A stretch of DNA of 64,000 bases. Source: Paenibacillus sp. FJAT-26967 (GTDB taxonomy: Bacteria > Bacillota > Bacilli > Paenibacillales > NBRC-103111). The DNA lies in NCBI RefSeq assembly GCF_001541095.1, contig NZ_LMXH01000008.1:62001-126000 (forward strand), given 5' to 3'. Below, one piece after another: positions 54,000 to 62,434 of this stretch (positions are counted from its first letter, which is position 1; every line of letters starts with the position of its first letter). Made by a program: the position numbers and the translations under genes. The notes under the pieces are model-generated. The model saw only the letters and a list, made by a program, of their open reading frames with translations, did not search any database and was not told where the DNA came from.

Positions 54000-54251
54000 T
54001 TACCTCCCGGTTTTCGTGGAAATGAAATGTGCGATTTCTTGGATGGTGTTCATGGGATACAGCATCAGATCCTGATTGGTCACCTGAATGCCATAAGTTT
54101 GCTCGATATGGGCTATCAGTGCGGTTGCTCCCATGGAGTCAATGAACCCGTAATCAAACAGATGTACGTCTGTGCCGAAATCCTCATCGTCTGCTTCAAT
54201 CTCATAGCGGCTGCGGATATGCTCTTCGAGCTGCTGGATGATATCTTCCAT
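54000..54251 (-). CDS. acyl/aminoacyl carrier protein, DltC-like
   Basis: The 83-residue acidic, helical protein has the phosphopantetheine attachment site in FDYGFIDSMGATALI (Ser39), the DSL-type motif of carrier proteins, followed by the usual helix 2 and a TIQEIAHFI end. It should be converted to the holo form by a phosphopantetheinyl transferase and receive the amino acid from the adjacent ligase. I choose ATG 54251 with TAGGAGG 10 bases upstream; an ATG at 54275 contains that site. It is the first gene of the dlt-like operon; the stop lies 4 bases before the ligase start. Confidence 0.88.
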   Translation of the reverse strand: MEDIIQQLEEHIRSRYEIEADDEDFGTDVHLFDYGFIDSMGATALIAHIEQTYGIQVTNQDLMLYPMNTIQEIAHFISTKTGR

Positions 54252-54300
54252 GTAAATGTAGCCTCCTAAAGTCATGCGGAATTTATAAAAGAAAGTTGTC

Positions 54301-54329
54301 AGGCATCAGAGCTTCCGCTTCTGATGCCT
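54301..54329. terminator. hairpin between the FG-GAP gene and the dlt-like operon
   Basis: AGGCATCAGA (54301-54310) pairs with TCTGATGCCT (54320-54329). On the minus strand it lies after the large gene, with T-rich sequence a few bases further, so it may end that transcript or lower read-through into the carrier protein gene. Confidence 0.55.
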
Positions 54330-54357
54330 GCAACGGCAACATGTAGAGCTAACTTCA

Positions 54358-57300
54358 TTATTGGGGGTTTCCCAAAGAAATGGAAAGGGAAGTTTTGTCC
54401 CCGTAGCGGGTTATTGTGTACGTGCTTGTCTTCTCGTCATGCCTAATCTCAACATCCTTAGGGTTTCCGGGAATCGATAGACCCTGTGGACTGTAGATCT
54501 TGATCTGCTGCATGCCTGCAGCCTGAAGATCGAGTTTCCAAATGCCGGTCTGTCCTGCGTCCAGCGCGAACGGCACATTAGATCGGACAATATGTGCCTG
54601 CTCGGCTCCTTTGCCGATATGAAGCTCTGCGTCCTCCCCAAGGCCAAGATAGAGCTTGCCCTTCTGCTCCGTGTACACGACCGCATCAGCAGCCAGGGAG
54701 TAAGGCGCGTATTTCTCGCCTTTCTCGATCACAACGCCAGGCGTATTCGTATATTCAGCTGCCTGTTTCGGAACACCGGAGGTGTCCGCTTGCAGCCGGA
54801 GAGACAGATGAAGGCCTTTGTCGAACAGGCGGTCTTTGACGTTGTCGATTATATAATCGGCCCAGCTACGGCTGACCGTGATCCGGGTTGTTAAAGTCGC
54901 CAGGAACGAACGCGCCATCTGGGGCTCCGTCATGAAGTTGTAATCATGCTGAGTACGGATTTCATCCAGATAAGAAGCGAAGGTTTCCAGGTCTCCTACA
55001 CGATCCGGGAAATGATATTCGATATGCTCGAAGTAATCAATCGGCATATCTCTCTTCACATAGGAATCGTAAATGTCCGTTGTGGAGTTCGCGCCTTCTT
55101 TGCGAAGCACGGGAGCCGGCGTGTAGATGAGCATGGGCTCCCCGGAGCTGCCTCCGTCAGCGTCCTCCAGAAGAAACGGCAGCCCCCATATATAATCGGT
55201 GCCGAGCCGCGGCTCGGTAGGCGTATGGGACGGTGTAAAGCCGAAATTGAACCATATATCCTGATCCCGCTCATTGTTAAGCGTCTGCAGCCGGTCCGGG
55301 AAATTAATCCGCCAGGTATGCTGGTTCGTTCCCGGCATTACCCACGGAATCCCGAGCTTACCGAACGCCTGCTTATGCAAGGCGAGTTCTTTCTTTTCCT
55401 GGTCATCGCTGAAAAAATTATGGACGAATACGTGCGGATACAATTCCAGATGATTGTCCTTGGTATATTGCAGAAACTCCTGCAGCTGTTCTTTGTAAGG
55501 GAAATCCGGCGAATCCAGCGGAACCGGAGAACCGAATTCCAGCTGTCCGACGATGAGGTCGATGACGCCGTCGCCGTTCACGTCGTGCCACACCGGCACG
55601 GAGTTGTGTCCTCCGACCAGGGCATTGGTCCCCATCTGATTCAGTGTGGTGCCGTTTACCGTCCCCTGGTCGGTCCAAGTTCCGCCGCCTTCTTGGCGGA
55701 ACACGCGAAGATCTCCCTCGTTGCTGCCGACAACGAGGTCTGCTCTGCCGTCGCCATCCATATCACGGACGGACGGCGCGGCGTACTTCGCGCCGACGCT
55801 TACAAGTTCGGCGGCGGCGGAGAGCCGCAGCGCGCCTGCCTGCGGCGCGCGGTACAGCCAGACCTTGCCGTCCGCGTCACCGACGGCAAGGTCTGCGGTA
55901 CCATCGCCGTCGACATCGCCGACGGCGGCCACAGCCGGTCCGGGCACACGGATGGGCCCGGCGGGGTCCTGCAGGGCGGTTAGCGGAGCGAACCGCCCGC
56001 TGCCTTGGCCGAGCGCGATCCGCACGGCCCCGGTAGAGTCGCTGACGATGAGGTCAATCTGACCGTCAGCGTTCCAGTCCGCCGCATGCACGGAAGCATG
56101 CGGGCCTGTCTGCAGCGGCTGTCCGCCGTCCAGCAGCAGCTTCTCGGGCTTGCCGTACGCGTCCGGCAGCTTCAGGCCAGCCGGCGCGGAGTCGCGCTCG
56201 TACATCTCGGGCTTCTGGCCGAGATTCGGATACATATAGATGTATCCGTCGCTGCTGCCGGCAAGGAGGTCGTCCCGTCCGTCTCCGTTCAAATCGGCGA
56301 ACGCCGGTACGAGCCGGTGCGGCTTATCCAAAGCATCCGCAAGCGAGCGGTAGTCCGGATATTCCGCGAGCCGGACAGGCCCGCCTTCAGCCTGCAGATG
56401 CATGCCGCTGCTGTAATAGGATGCCGGCTTCTCGCCGCTGAACGCCGGCTTCTCGTTGGTCCCCTCGTTGAGCTGCACCGTGGCGCTTTCTTTCCACTGT
56501 CCCCAGTAGAATGCGGAGCGGACAAGGGAGTACGAGGGAATCTGATTGTATTTCTTGGTCAGCTCGGCCCATTGAATGCCTTCTTTATTCTTGAACGCTG
56601 GCATCGCTTCAAAATGATTCTGGTAAGCCATTGCGGGCCGTCCGTAAGGACCGAGTATTTTGGTGGCGCTGTAGCCGTAAATTTCCTTGGATACATATGA
56701 CACGAATTCGGTACGCAGCTGAGCGCCCGCTGACGAGAAGGCAAAGTGGAAATAGGGCTCCAGTTTCAAGTCTTTCTTGTCAAAATAAGTCGTGCCGGGA
56801 TCTAGCTGCCGGCTCTTGTTGTATTGAGTGACGAGGCTGCCGAACCCCTGCTTAGGGTCCATACCGCTGGTCAAATCATAACCCGTTATGAAATACCGGT
56901 TAGGGAGGAACGTACTGGTTAAGAGCACCGTACCTTTACCATACTTGTTGCGGGCCACAATGGCTTGTCCGTCGAGCATAACCAGAGGCTCTGCTGTCGA
57001 AGGGTCCAGACCGTAGCCCCAATAGAACCCGGGCATGCTGTCCATTGATTCCCTTTTGAAGAAATTATCACTGAACAGCTTCATGACTTCCTGCAAGCCT
57101 TGAACGTTGGTCCCGACTGCGGGGTATTCAAATTTGGGCTTGGTCTGGGGAGCTATAAGCTTGGTTTGATAGGCACCCAGGAAGTCCGCAGGAAACATGC
57201 TGGCGAAACTATTGTCGAGTAGCAGATGGCCGCCATTTTCCACATAATCTTGCAGTTTCCTAAGGTAGCCTTTATCCGGGATATTGGCAAGTCCGGTATC

Positions 57301-57555
57301 CGGGACAACGGCGTCGTAAGCACCGAGCTGACGGTCCGACAATGTGCCGATCGGCTTCCGCTCTACCTTCAAGTTTGCTGCTAAAGATTGCTGGAACTGT
57401 CCGAATGCCGCTGTATCGAATTGATCTCCATTCGTAGCATACAAAAGGCGCACTTCTTCCTTTTTGGAAGTCAGGACAGCGGCTGCGCCGATCAGTACAA
57501 GCAGAGCGATTATACCAAACACTGCTGCAGTGTAACGTTTTTTCGACAAATTCAT
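54358..57555 (-). CDS. large membrane-anchored FG-GAP/VCBS repeat protein with GATase-like N-terminus
   Basis: The 1065-residue protein starts with a membrane anchor or signal (RYTAAVFGIIALLVLIGAAA), then a Rossmann/GATase-like region (about 30-260). From about 415 to 690 are five calcium-loop FG-GAP/VCBS units (LNGDGRDDL, WNADGQIDL, VDGDGTADL, MDGDGRADL, VNGDGVIDL). The C-terminal ~370 residues include a possible deacetylase- or glycosidase-like barrel (HVFVHNFF, MPIDYFEHIEYHF) and a beta-rich end. I do not recognise a characterised homologue; a surface polysaccharide enzyme is a guess. The ATG 57555 touches its GAGGG; TTG 57549 would have better spacing. The repeat region is very GC-rich. 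It lies just upstream of the dlt-like operon in the same direction. Confidence 0.7.
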   Translation of the reverse strand: MNLSKKRYTAAVFGIIALLVLIGAAAVLTSKKEEVRLLYATNGDQFDTAAFGQFQQSLAANLKVERKPIGTLSDRQLGAYDAVVPDTGLANIPDKGYLRKLQDYVENGGHLLLDNSFASMFPADFLGAYQTKLIAPQTKPKFEYPAVGTNVQGLQEVMKLFSDNFFKRESMDSMPGFYWGYGLDPSTAEPLVMLDGQAIVARNKYGKGTVLLTSTFLPNRYFITGYDLTSGMDPKQGFGSLVTQYNKSRQLDPGTTYFDKKDLKLEPYFHFAFSSAGAQLRTEFVSYVSKEIYGYSATKILGPYGRPAMAYQNHFEAMPAFKNKEGIQWAELTKKYNQIPSYSLVRSAFYWGQWKESATVQLNEGTNEKPAFSGEKPASYYSSGMHLQAEGGPVRLAEYPDYRSLADALDKPHRLVPAFADLNGDGRDDLLAGSSDGYIYMYPNLGQKPEMYERDSAPAGLKLPDAYGKPEKLLLDGGQPLQTGPHASVHAADWNADGQIDLIVSDSTGAVRIALGQGSGRFAPLTALQDPAGPIRVPGPAVAAVGDVDGDGTADLAVGDADGKVWLYRAPQAGALRLSAAAELVSVGAKYAAPSVRDMDGDGRADLVVGSNEGDLRVFRQEGGGTWTDQGTVNGTTLNQMGTNALVGGHNSVPVWHDVNGDGVIDLIVGQLEFGSPVPLDSPDFPYKEQLQEFLQYTKDNHLELYPHVFVHNFFSDDQEKKELALHKQAFGKLGIPWVMPGTNQHTWRINFPDRLQTLNNERDQDIWFNFGFTPSHTPTEPRLGTDYIWGLPFLLEDADGGSSGEPMLIYTPAPVLRKEGANSTTDIYDSYVKRDMPIDYFEHIEYHFPDRVGDLETFASYLDEIRTQHDYNFMTEPQMARSFLATLTTRITVSRSWADYIIDNVKDRLFDKGLHLSLRLQADTSGVPKQAAEYTNTPGVVIEKGEKYAPYSLAADAVVYTEQKGKLYLGLGEDAELHIGKGAEQAHIVRSNVPFALDAGQTGIWKLDLQAAGMQQIKIYSPQGLSIPGNPKDVEIRHDEKTSTYTITRYGDKTSLSISLGNPQ

Positions 57556-57694
57556 CCCTCAATTATGTGTATGATCCATGCCATTATAGCACTTCTGCCG
57601 GGGTTTGTTAACTTAAGAGACGGAGGGGATCGGTCTGCATCAGAGTGGTGCAGGGGGAGTGCAAATAGAAAGATAATACCGAAAAACATGTTCA

Positions 57695-57719
57695 TAAATG
57701 GAGTCGCACTCGCCGATAT
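57695..57719 (+). promoter_or_regulatory. sigma-D-like promoter of the chemoreceptor gene
   Basis: GCCGATAT (57712-57719) is a perfect sigma-D -10. TAAA lies at 57695-57698, but the 13-base spacer is shorter than the usual 14-16. The start codon is 44 bases downstream. Chemoreceptor genes are normal sigma-D targets. Confidence 0.6.
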
Positions 57720-57762
57720 ATAAAGAAGATGATTATTTACAAACTGCAGATGGGGAGTTGCT

Positions 57763-59922
57763 ATGGAAAAAAAGTGGAAGGAAAAGCTGACCAAGGGAAT
57801 GCAAGGTGCTTCTCAGAGCCTCCAAACAAGAATTAGAGACATGAAGCCGGCACAGCCCGAATCGCTTTCATCAGGCGGGGGAGACAATAGAGTCCCTCTA
57901 ATGAAAGCAGTTGGAACGAAACTGTTCATAATCTTTTTCTTAAGTATACTGATCGCGGTAGGGATTGTGGGAACCCTGTCGTACCAGACTTCCAAGAGTG
58001 TCGTAGAAGAGGAAGTATCGAAGGCAGCTTATCAGACAGTGGTTCAGACTAGTAAAAAAATCGATTACATCTTCAAGACTTATGAGAAAATGTCGCTCGA
58101 CATTATGATCGACCAAGCGATTACAAGCAATACCGAGAAGCTCCTCGGTAATCTGAGTGATGCGGAAGCTATTTCCACCCGTATGAGCATCAACACGGCT
58201 TTGGAGAAGTACTCCCGGACAGATGAGAAAATCGCCGGCATTTTTGTAGTTCCGGCCGATGTAAACGGCAAGGTTGCCGGTTTTATGCAGGAGTCTCTGG
58301 TCAAGGAGAATGAGGCGGTTATTCAAAAAGCCGTGAAGGAAGACGGAAGACCCGTCTGGATGGATTCCAAAATAAACGGGTATTTCTCTCAATTGAACTT
58401 TCCTACGTTTTCCGTTGCCCGACTTATTAAAGATTCAGCGGGCAAGGGGAATTATGTCGTTTTCATAGAGATTAAGACGCAATATTTAAACGAGCAGCTT
58501 GAAGAGATTAAAATCGGCGAAACAGGCAGAATCGAGATCGTAAATCAGCAGAATCAGTGGATGGTTCTCGGTGATCTGGGGAAAATCGGCCAGGAAGCCG
58601 ACATTAAACTGCCGGTCAATGAAGCCGATAAGAAGATCCAGAAGGAAGGCCAGGCAACGCTGGGTAAAGCGGGAGAGAATGATCTCGTTGTATTTAATAC
58701 AAGCAGTCATACCGATTGGGTCGTATACGGTTATGCACCGATTGACGAAATTACAAAAAGCGCCAATGCTATCTTCAACTTGACCTTGTGGGTTGCCATT
58801 ATCGCCGGTCTGCTTGCGATCGTCCTGGGCTGGTTGATGAGCCGGATGATCGGCAAGCCGCTCGTTGAGCTGGGCCAATTGATGAATGAGGGCGAGAAGG
58901 GCAACCTGGCTGTACGTACTTTGTTCACGCAGCGGGCCGATGAGATCGGGCAGGTAGGCAAAAGCTTTAACGGGATGATGAGTAAAATTACAGATCTCGT
59001 GAACCAGACCAACCGTTCTGCCGATAAGGTGATGGAGACCGCCCGCGATCTGACGGATGCTTCCAAGAAGACGGCTCTGTCCGCAAGGGAAATTGCGACG
59101 GCGACGGAAGATATTGCGGGCGGGGCGACGAGCCTTGCCGTTGCGGCCGAGAACGGGAATGATCTTAGTACGCAAATCTCGGAGCAAATGAAGTATGTCA
59201 TCGAGAAGAACATCCGGATGGCGATAGCAACCTCCGAGGTACAGCAGATGAGTGAGCGGGGCATAGAGCAGATGGATGACCTCACTCAGAAGACCAAGCA
59301 GAGCGAGCAGCTCACGCAATCACTGGTAGAACGTGTAGACCGTCTCAAAACGACAACTGGATCTATCCGTAAAATTCTTGATGTATTGACGAAGATAACG
59401 GCGCAGACGAACATTTTATCCCTGAATGCGGGAATTGAAGCTGCCCGTGCCGGAGCGGCAGGTAAAGGATTCATGGTGGTAGCCAGCGAAATCCGTAATC
59501 TCGCCGATCAGTCGAGAGGCTCGATTGTCAGCGTGGCGGAGATTACGGAAGAGATTCAGCGTGAAATGGATGCCACCGTGAGAGCATTGTCCGATGCGTA
59601 TCCATTATTCCGTCAGCAGACGGAATCGGTTGAAGAAGCGAACCAGATGTTCTCGGATGTGAAGACTCAGATGGACAACCTGCTTATCCAGTTGGATGAA
59701 GTATCCGGCTCCATCACAGATTTGAATGCCTCCCAGCTTACGCTTGCGGATGCGATGACCAATGTCAGCGCCGTTGCGGAAGAATCGTCCGCGACCAGCG
59801 AGGAAGTTGCTTCGCTCAGCAGCGAGCAGCAGAGTGTCAGCGAAGGTCTTGTCCGTCTGTCCGGGCAACTGGAAGAGGTGTCGAACCAGCTCGGCGAATC
59901 CTTGTCCAAGTTTAAAGTATAG
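57763..59922 (+). CDS. methyl-accepting chemotaxis protein
   Basis: This chemoreceptor spans the membrane and signals to CheA/CheW. The 719-residue protein has a cytoplasmic N-terminal stretch (~60), a first membrane helix (KLFIIFFLSILIAVGIVGTL), an extracellular ligand domain of about 250 residues (dCache-like size), a second helix (TLWVAIIAGLLAIVLGWLM), a HAMP domain (ADEIGQVGKSFNGMM) and the long signalling coiled coil with the tip ILSLNAGIEAARAGAAGKGF. The unusually long, basic, Gln-rich N-terminus is worth noting. The ligand is unknown. The ATG at 57763 follows GGGGAGTTG and a sigma-D-like promoter. Confidence 0.95.
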   Translation: MEKKWKEKLTKGMQGASQSLQTRIRDMKPAQPESLSSGGGDNRVPLMKAVGTKLFIIFFLSILIAVGIVGTLSYQTSKSVVEEEVSKAAYQTVVQTSKKIDYIFKTYEKMSLDIMIDQAITSNTEKLLGNLSDAEAISTRMSINTALEKYSRTDEKIAGIFVVPADVNGKVAGFMQESLVKENEAVIQKAVKEDGRPVWMDSKINGYFSQLNFPTFSVARLIKDSAGKGNYVVFIEIKTQYLNEQLEEIKIGETGRIEIVNQQNQWMVLGDLGKIGQEADIKLPVNEADKKIQKEGQATLGKAGENDLVVFNTSSHTDWVVYGYAPIDEITKSANAIFNLTLWVAIIAGLLAIVLGWLMSRMIGKPLVELGQLMNEGEKGNLAVRTLFTQRADEIGQVGKSFNGMMSKITDLVNQTNRSADKVMETARDLTDASKKTALSAREIATATEDIAGGATSLAVAAENGNDLSTQISEQMKYVIEKNIRMAIATSEVQQMSERGIEQMDDLTQKTKQSEQLTQSLVERVDRLKTTTGSIRKILDVLTKITAQTNILSLNAGIEAARAGAAGKGFMVVASEIRNLADQSRGSIVSVAEITEEIQREMDATVRALSDAYPLFRQQTESVEEANQMFSDVKTQMDNLLIQLDEVSGSITDLNASQLTLADAMTNVSAVAEESSATSEEVASLSSEQQSVSEGLVRLSGQLEEVSNQLGESLSKFKV

Positions 59923-60027
59923 ATTTCAAGGCCAGTTAATGGGTAGAGACAACTTGTAGCTTGTCTGCTCCCGGCTATAAGAACTTGTCCGCAAGGCGGT
60001 TCCTTCCTTAACTGCTTGTTAAATCAG

Positions 60028-60077
60028 CCGTCAGACCTCGCACCGTTACGGTGTGTCAGGATCTGCGGCTTTTTTAA
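60028..60077 (+). terminator. terminator after the chemoreceptor gene
   Basis: An inner CACCG/CGGTG stem with a TTA loop is enclosed by GCCG/CGGC arms and followed by six T. Edges are accurate to a few bases. Confidence 0.75.
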
Positions 60078-60115
60078 TAAGAGGCTTGTGAAATATTACT
60101 GCCCGTAATTAAACA

Positions 60116-60160
60116 AACAGCCCTCCAAACTCTATGGAATAGAGGATTTGGAGGGCTGTT
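60116..60160. terminator. terminator of glyQS (works leftward)
   Basis: AACAGCCCTCCAAA (60116-60129) pairs perfectly with TTTGGAGGGCTGTT (60147-60160). On the minus strand the stem is followed by TTGTTTAATT. It also faces the chemoreceptor transcript. Confidence 0.85.
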
Positions 60161-60187
60161 CCTGTTTATAGGCAGCTGCAGGATCAA

Positions 60188-61573
60188 TTAGAATTGAAGT
60201 TTGGATTCAATGAACGCCTTCAATTCGCTGATCGGCATACGGGTCTGTTCCATCGTGTCGCGGTCACGGACCGTCACTTGTCCGTCCTGCTCGGAATCGA
60301 AATCGTATGTGATGCAGAAAGGTGTACCGATTTCGTCATGGCGGCGGTACCGTTTGCCGATCGAACCGGTATCGTCATATTCGACCATGAAGCTCTTCGC
60401 CAGGTCCGAGAAGATCGCTTGCGCGCCTTCGGACAGCTTCTTCGACAGCGGGAATACAGCTGCCTTGAAAGGTGCCAGTGCCGGGTGCAAATGCAGCACG
60501 GTACGGCTGTCGTCGCCTTCGAGCTTCTGCTCTTCGAATGCATCGATCAGGAACGCCAGAGTTACGCGATCCGCGCCAAGTGAAGGCTCGATACAGTAAG
60601 GAACGTATTTCTCATTGCCGGCTTCTTGGTCAACATAGTTGAAATCTTCGCCGGAATGCTCCATGTGCTGTTTGAGGTCGTAGTCCGTACGGTCCGCAAT
60701 GCCCCAGAGCTCGCCCCAGCCGAACGGGAAGCGGTACTCGATGTCCGTTGTTGCATTGCTATAGTGGGACAGCTCGTCGTCGGAATGGTCACGCAGACGG
60801 ATGCTGTCTTCTTTGACACCCAAATTCAGGAGCCAATCACGGCAGTAAGCGCGCCAGTACTCGAACCATTTCATATCTTCCCCGGGTTTGCAGAAGAATT
60901 CAAGTTCCATTTGTTCAAATTCACGCGTACGGAACGTAAAGTTGCCCGGCGTGATTTCGTTACGGAAGCTCTTACCAATCTGGCCGATGCCGAACGGGAG
61001 TTTTTTGCGCATCGTACGCTGTACGTTCTTGAAGTTAACGAAGATGCCTTGTGCGGTTTCCGGCCGCATGTACACGACGTTGGAGCTGGATTCCGTTACG
61101 CCTTGGAAGGTCTTGAACATCAGGTTAAACTGGCGGATATCTGTAAAGTCACGGCTTCCGCAGTCGGGACATGCGATTTCATGCTCATCCATCAATGCTT
61201 TCATCTGATCGAAAGACAGGCCGTCTACGACAAGCTCGATGCCTTTGGCATCTAAGGCGTTCTCGATGATTTTATCGGCGCGGTGGCGTGCTTTACACTG
61301 CTTGCAGTCGATCATCGGATCATTGAAGTTGCCCACGTGGCCGGATGCAACCCATGCTTGCGGGTTCATCAGGATAGCGGCATCCAGTCCCACGTTGTAA
61401 GGAGACTCCTGGATGAATTTTTTCCACCATGCACGTTTGACGTTATTCTTAAGTTCTACGCCCAGCGGGCCGTAATCCCAAGTATTGGCGAGACCGCCGT
61501 AAATTTCGGAACCCGGGAAAATAAAGCCTCTGTGCTTGGCGAGTGCTACGATCTGCTCCATGTTTACGCTCAT
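60188..61573 (-). CDS. glyQS: glycyl-tRNA synthetase, alpha2 type
   Basis: The enzyme charges tRNA-Gly. The 461-residue protein is the single-chain alpha2 class II type found in eukaryotes, archaea and some Firmicutes, not the GlyQ/GlyS heterotetramer. It shows [14 protein letters not shown] at the N-terminus, motif 2 in [21 protein letters not shown] (quoted in parts: [12 protein letters not shown]), a zinc-like CKQC...CPDC insertion and [10 protein letters not shown] motif 3. The start is ATG at 61573 with AAAGGAGCG upstream. A T-box leader controls it. The C-terminal anticodon-binding domain ends [11 protein letters not shown]. Confidence 0.97.
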   Translation of the reverse strand: MSVNMEQIVALAKHRGFIFPGSEIYGGLANTWDYGPLGVELKNNVKRAWWKKFIQESPYNVGLDAAILMNPQAWVASGHVGNFNDPMIDCKQCKARHRADKIIENALDAKGIELVVDGLSFDQMKALMDEHEIACPDCGSRDFTDIRQFNLMFKTFQGVTESSSNVVYMRPETAQGIFVNFKNVQRTMRKKLPFGIGQIGKSFRNEITPGNFTFRTREFEQMELEFFCKPGEDMKWFEYWRAYCRDWLLNLGVKEDSIRLRDHSDDELSHYSNATTDIEYRFPFGWGELWGIADRTDYDLKQHMEHSGEDFNYVDQEAGNEKYVPYCIEPSLGADRVTLAFLIDAFEEQKLEGDDSRTVLHLHPALAPFKAAVFPLSKKLSEGAQAIFSDLAKSFMVEYDDTGSIGKRYRRHDEIGTPFCITYDFDSEQDGQVTVRDRDTMEQTRMPISELKAFIESKLQF

Positions 61574-61751
61574 TAGTATTCGCTCCTTTGATTGGATAAT
61601 CGGTTGTGTGTCCTTCGGCGCTAGCGGCCGTTATGCCTGCCGGGAAGGGGGGATAATTCCAGACTGAACTGCAGCGAGCCGGGCAGGCCGAGTTTCTCTC
61701 AAAACTCCAGGCTGCCGTAATCCGTATCAGACCGCCGTCCGCGGACAATCG

Positions 61752-62022
61752 AAAAAGCCCCCAGTCCCACAGGCATCCTACATGCCTAGGGACGAGAGCT
61801 TGAGCACCCGCGGTTCCACCCTAGTTGATCCGCCGCCTCTGCCAAGTGAGCAGGGTGTGACATCTCGCGAATCTTCGTCTTATGCAGGACATGTGTTCCC
61901 GGCTGACAGAAGATCCGCCCGAGAATGTCAGGCTGACGCATCCACTTTTCCGCACGCGGCTCCGGACTGCCTTTTCTCTGATTCCTTGCCTGGGCTTGCA
62001 CCATCCCCAGATCGCTGAACAT
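61752..62022 (-). promoter_or_regulatory. T-box riboswitch upstream of glyQS
   Basis: Read leftward, the leader contains a stem I distal loop GGTGCAAGCC, the T-box AGGGTGGAACCGCGGG (61807-61822) and a terminator stem built on GTCCC/GGGAC and GGCAT/ATGCC arms with a T run at 61752-61756. Uncharged tRNA-Gly pairing to the T-box would open the terminator and allow glyQS transcription. A GGC triplet at 61969-61971 could be the glycine specifier; this was not folded. The 178 bases between the terminator and the glyQS start hold nothing else recognised. Confidence 0.9.
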
Positions 62023-62300
62023 CGAAGGAAAATCAGGTACTATTGGTCCTTCACGGCCGCACTGTATGCAGTTGGCCTTAGTTTACCTAAACTCGGAAAA
62101 AAAATCAATGCCGGGGCAGGGGATGGAAACTGGAGAAAAATGTTTTTATGGAAATAGAAGGGAATTACTGGAAGGAGTCGAATTGATTATACTAAAGACG
62201 CCGCCACCGCACTCGGACATTTGTTGTTTGCAGTTGCAGTGGCTGCAGATTGTGGTGCCTGAAAGTTAAAGCGCTTTACTTTCACGGGGGCACCGGCAAA

Positions 62301-62310
62301 GGGGGGGGGG
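62301..62310 (+). repeat. G10 homopolymer tract
   Basis: Ten consecutive G lie 125 bases upstream of the chitinase ATG. The surrounding stretch 62023-62434 has no supported gene. Such tracts are prone to length change, so this could alter expression if it lies in or near the promoter. Confidence 0.9.
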
Positions 62311-62434
62311 CATAACAAGTCATTGGCATCGGTTAAACAAGGCTGACTGCTGATCGGGAGGGTGTAAGCGGATTCTGAGGCCCGAATTCAGGCCTTATGA
62401 TGGAAGTACAATTTTGAAGGGAGAGAATTAACGA

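Noticed and set aside
61786-62157. Short frames within the glyQS leader on both strands
   Set aside because: They overlap the T-box riboswitch and adjacent leader, and have no ribosome binding sites or motifs.
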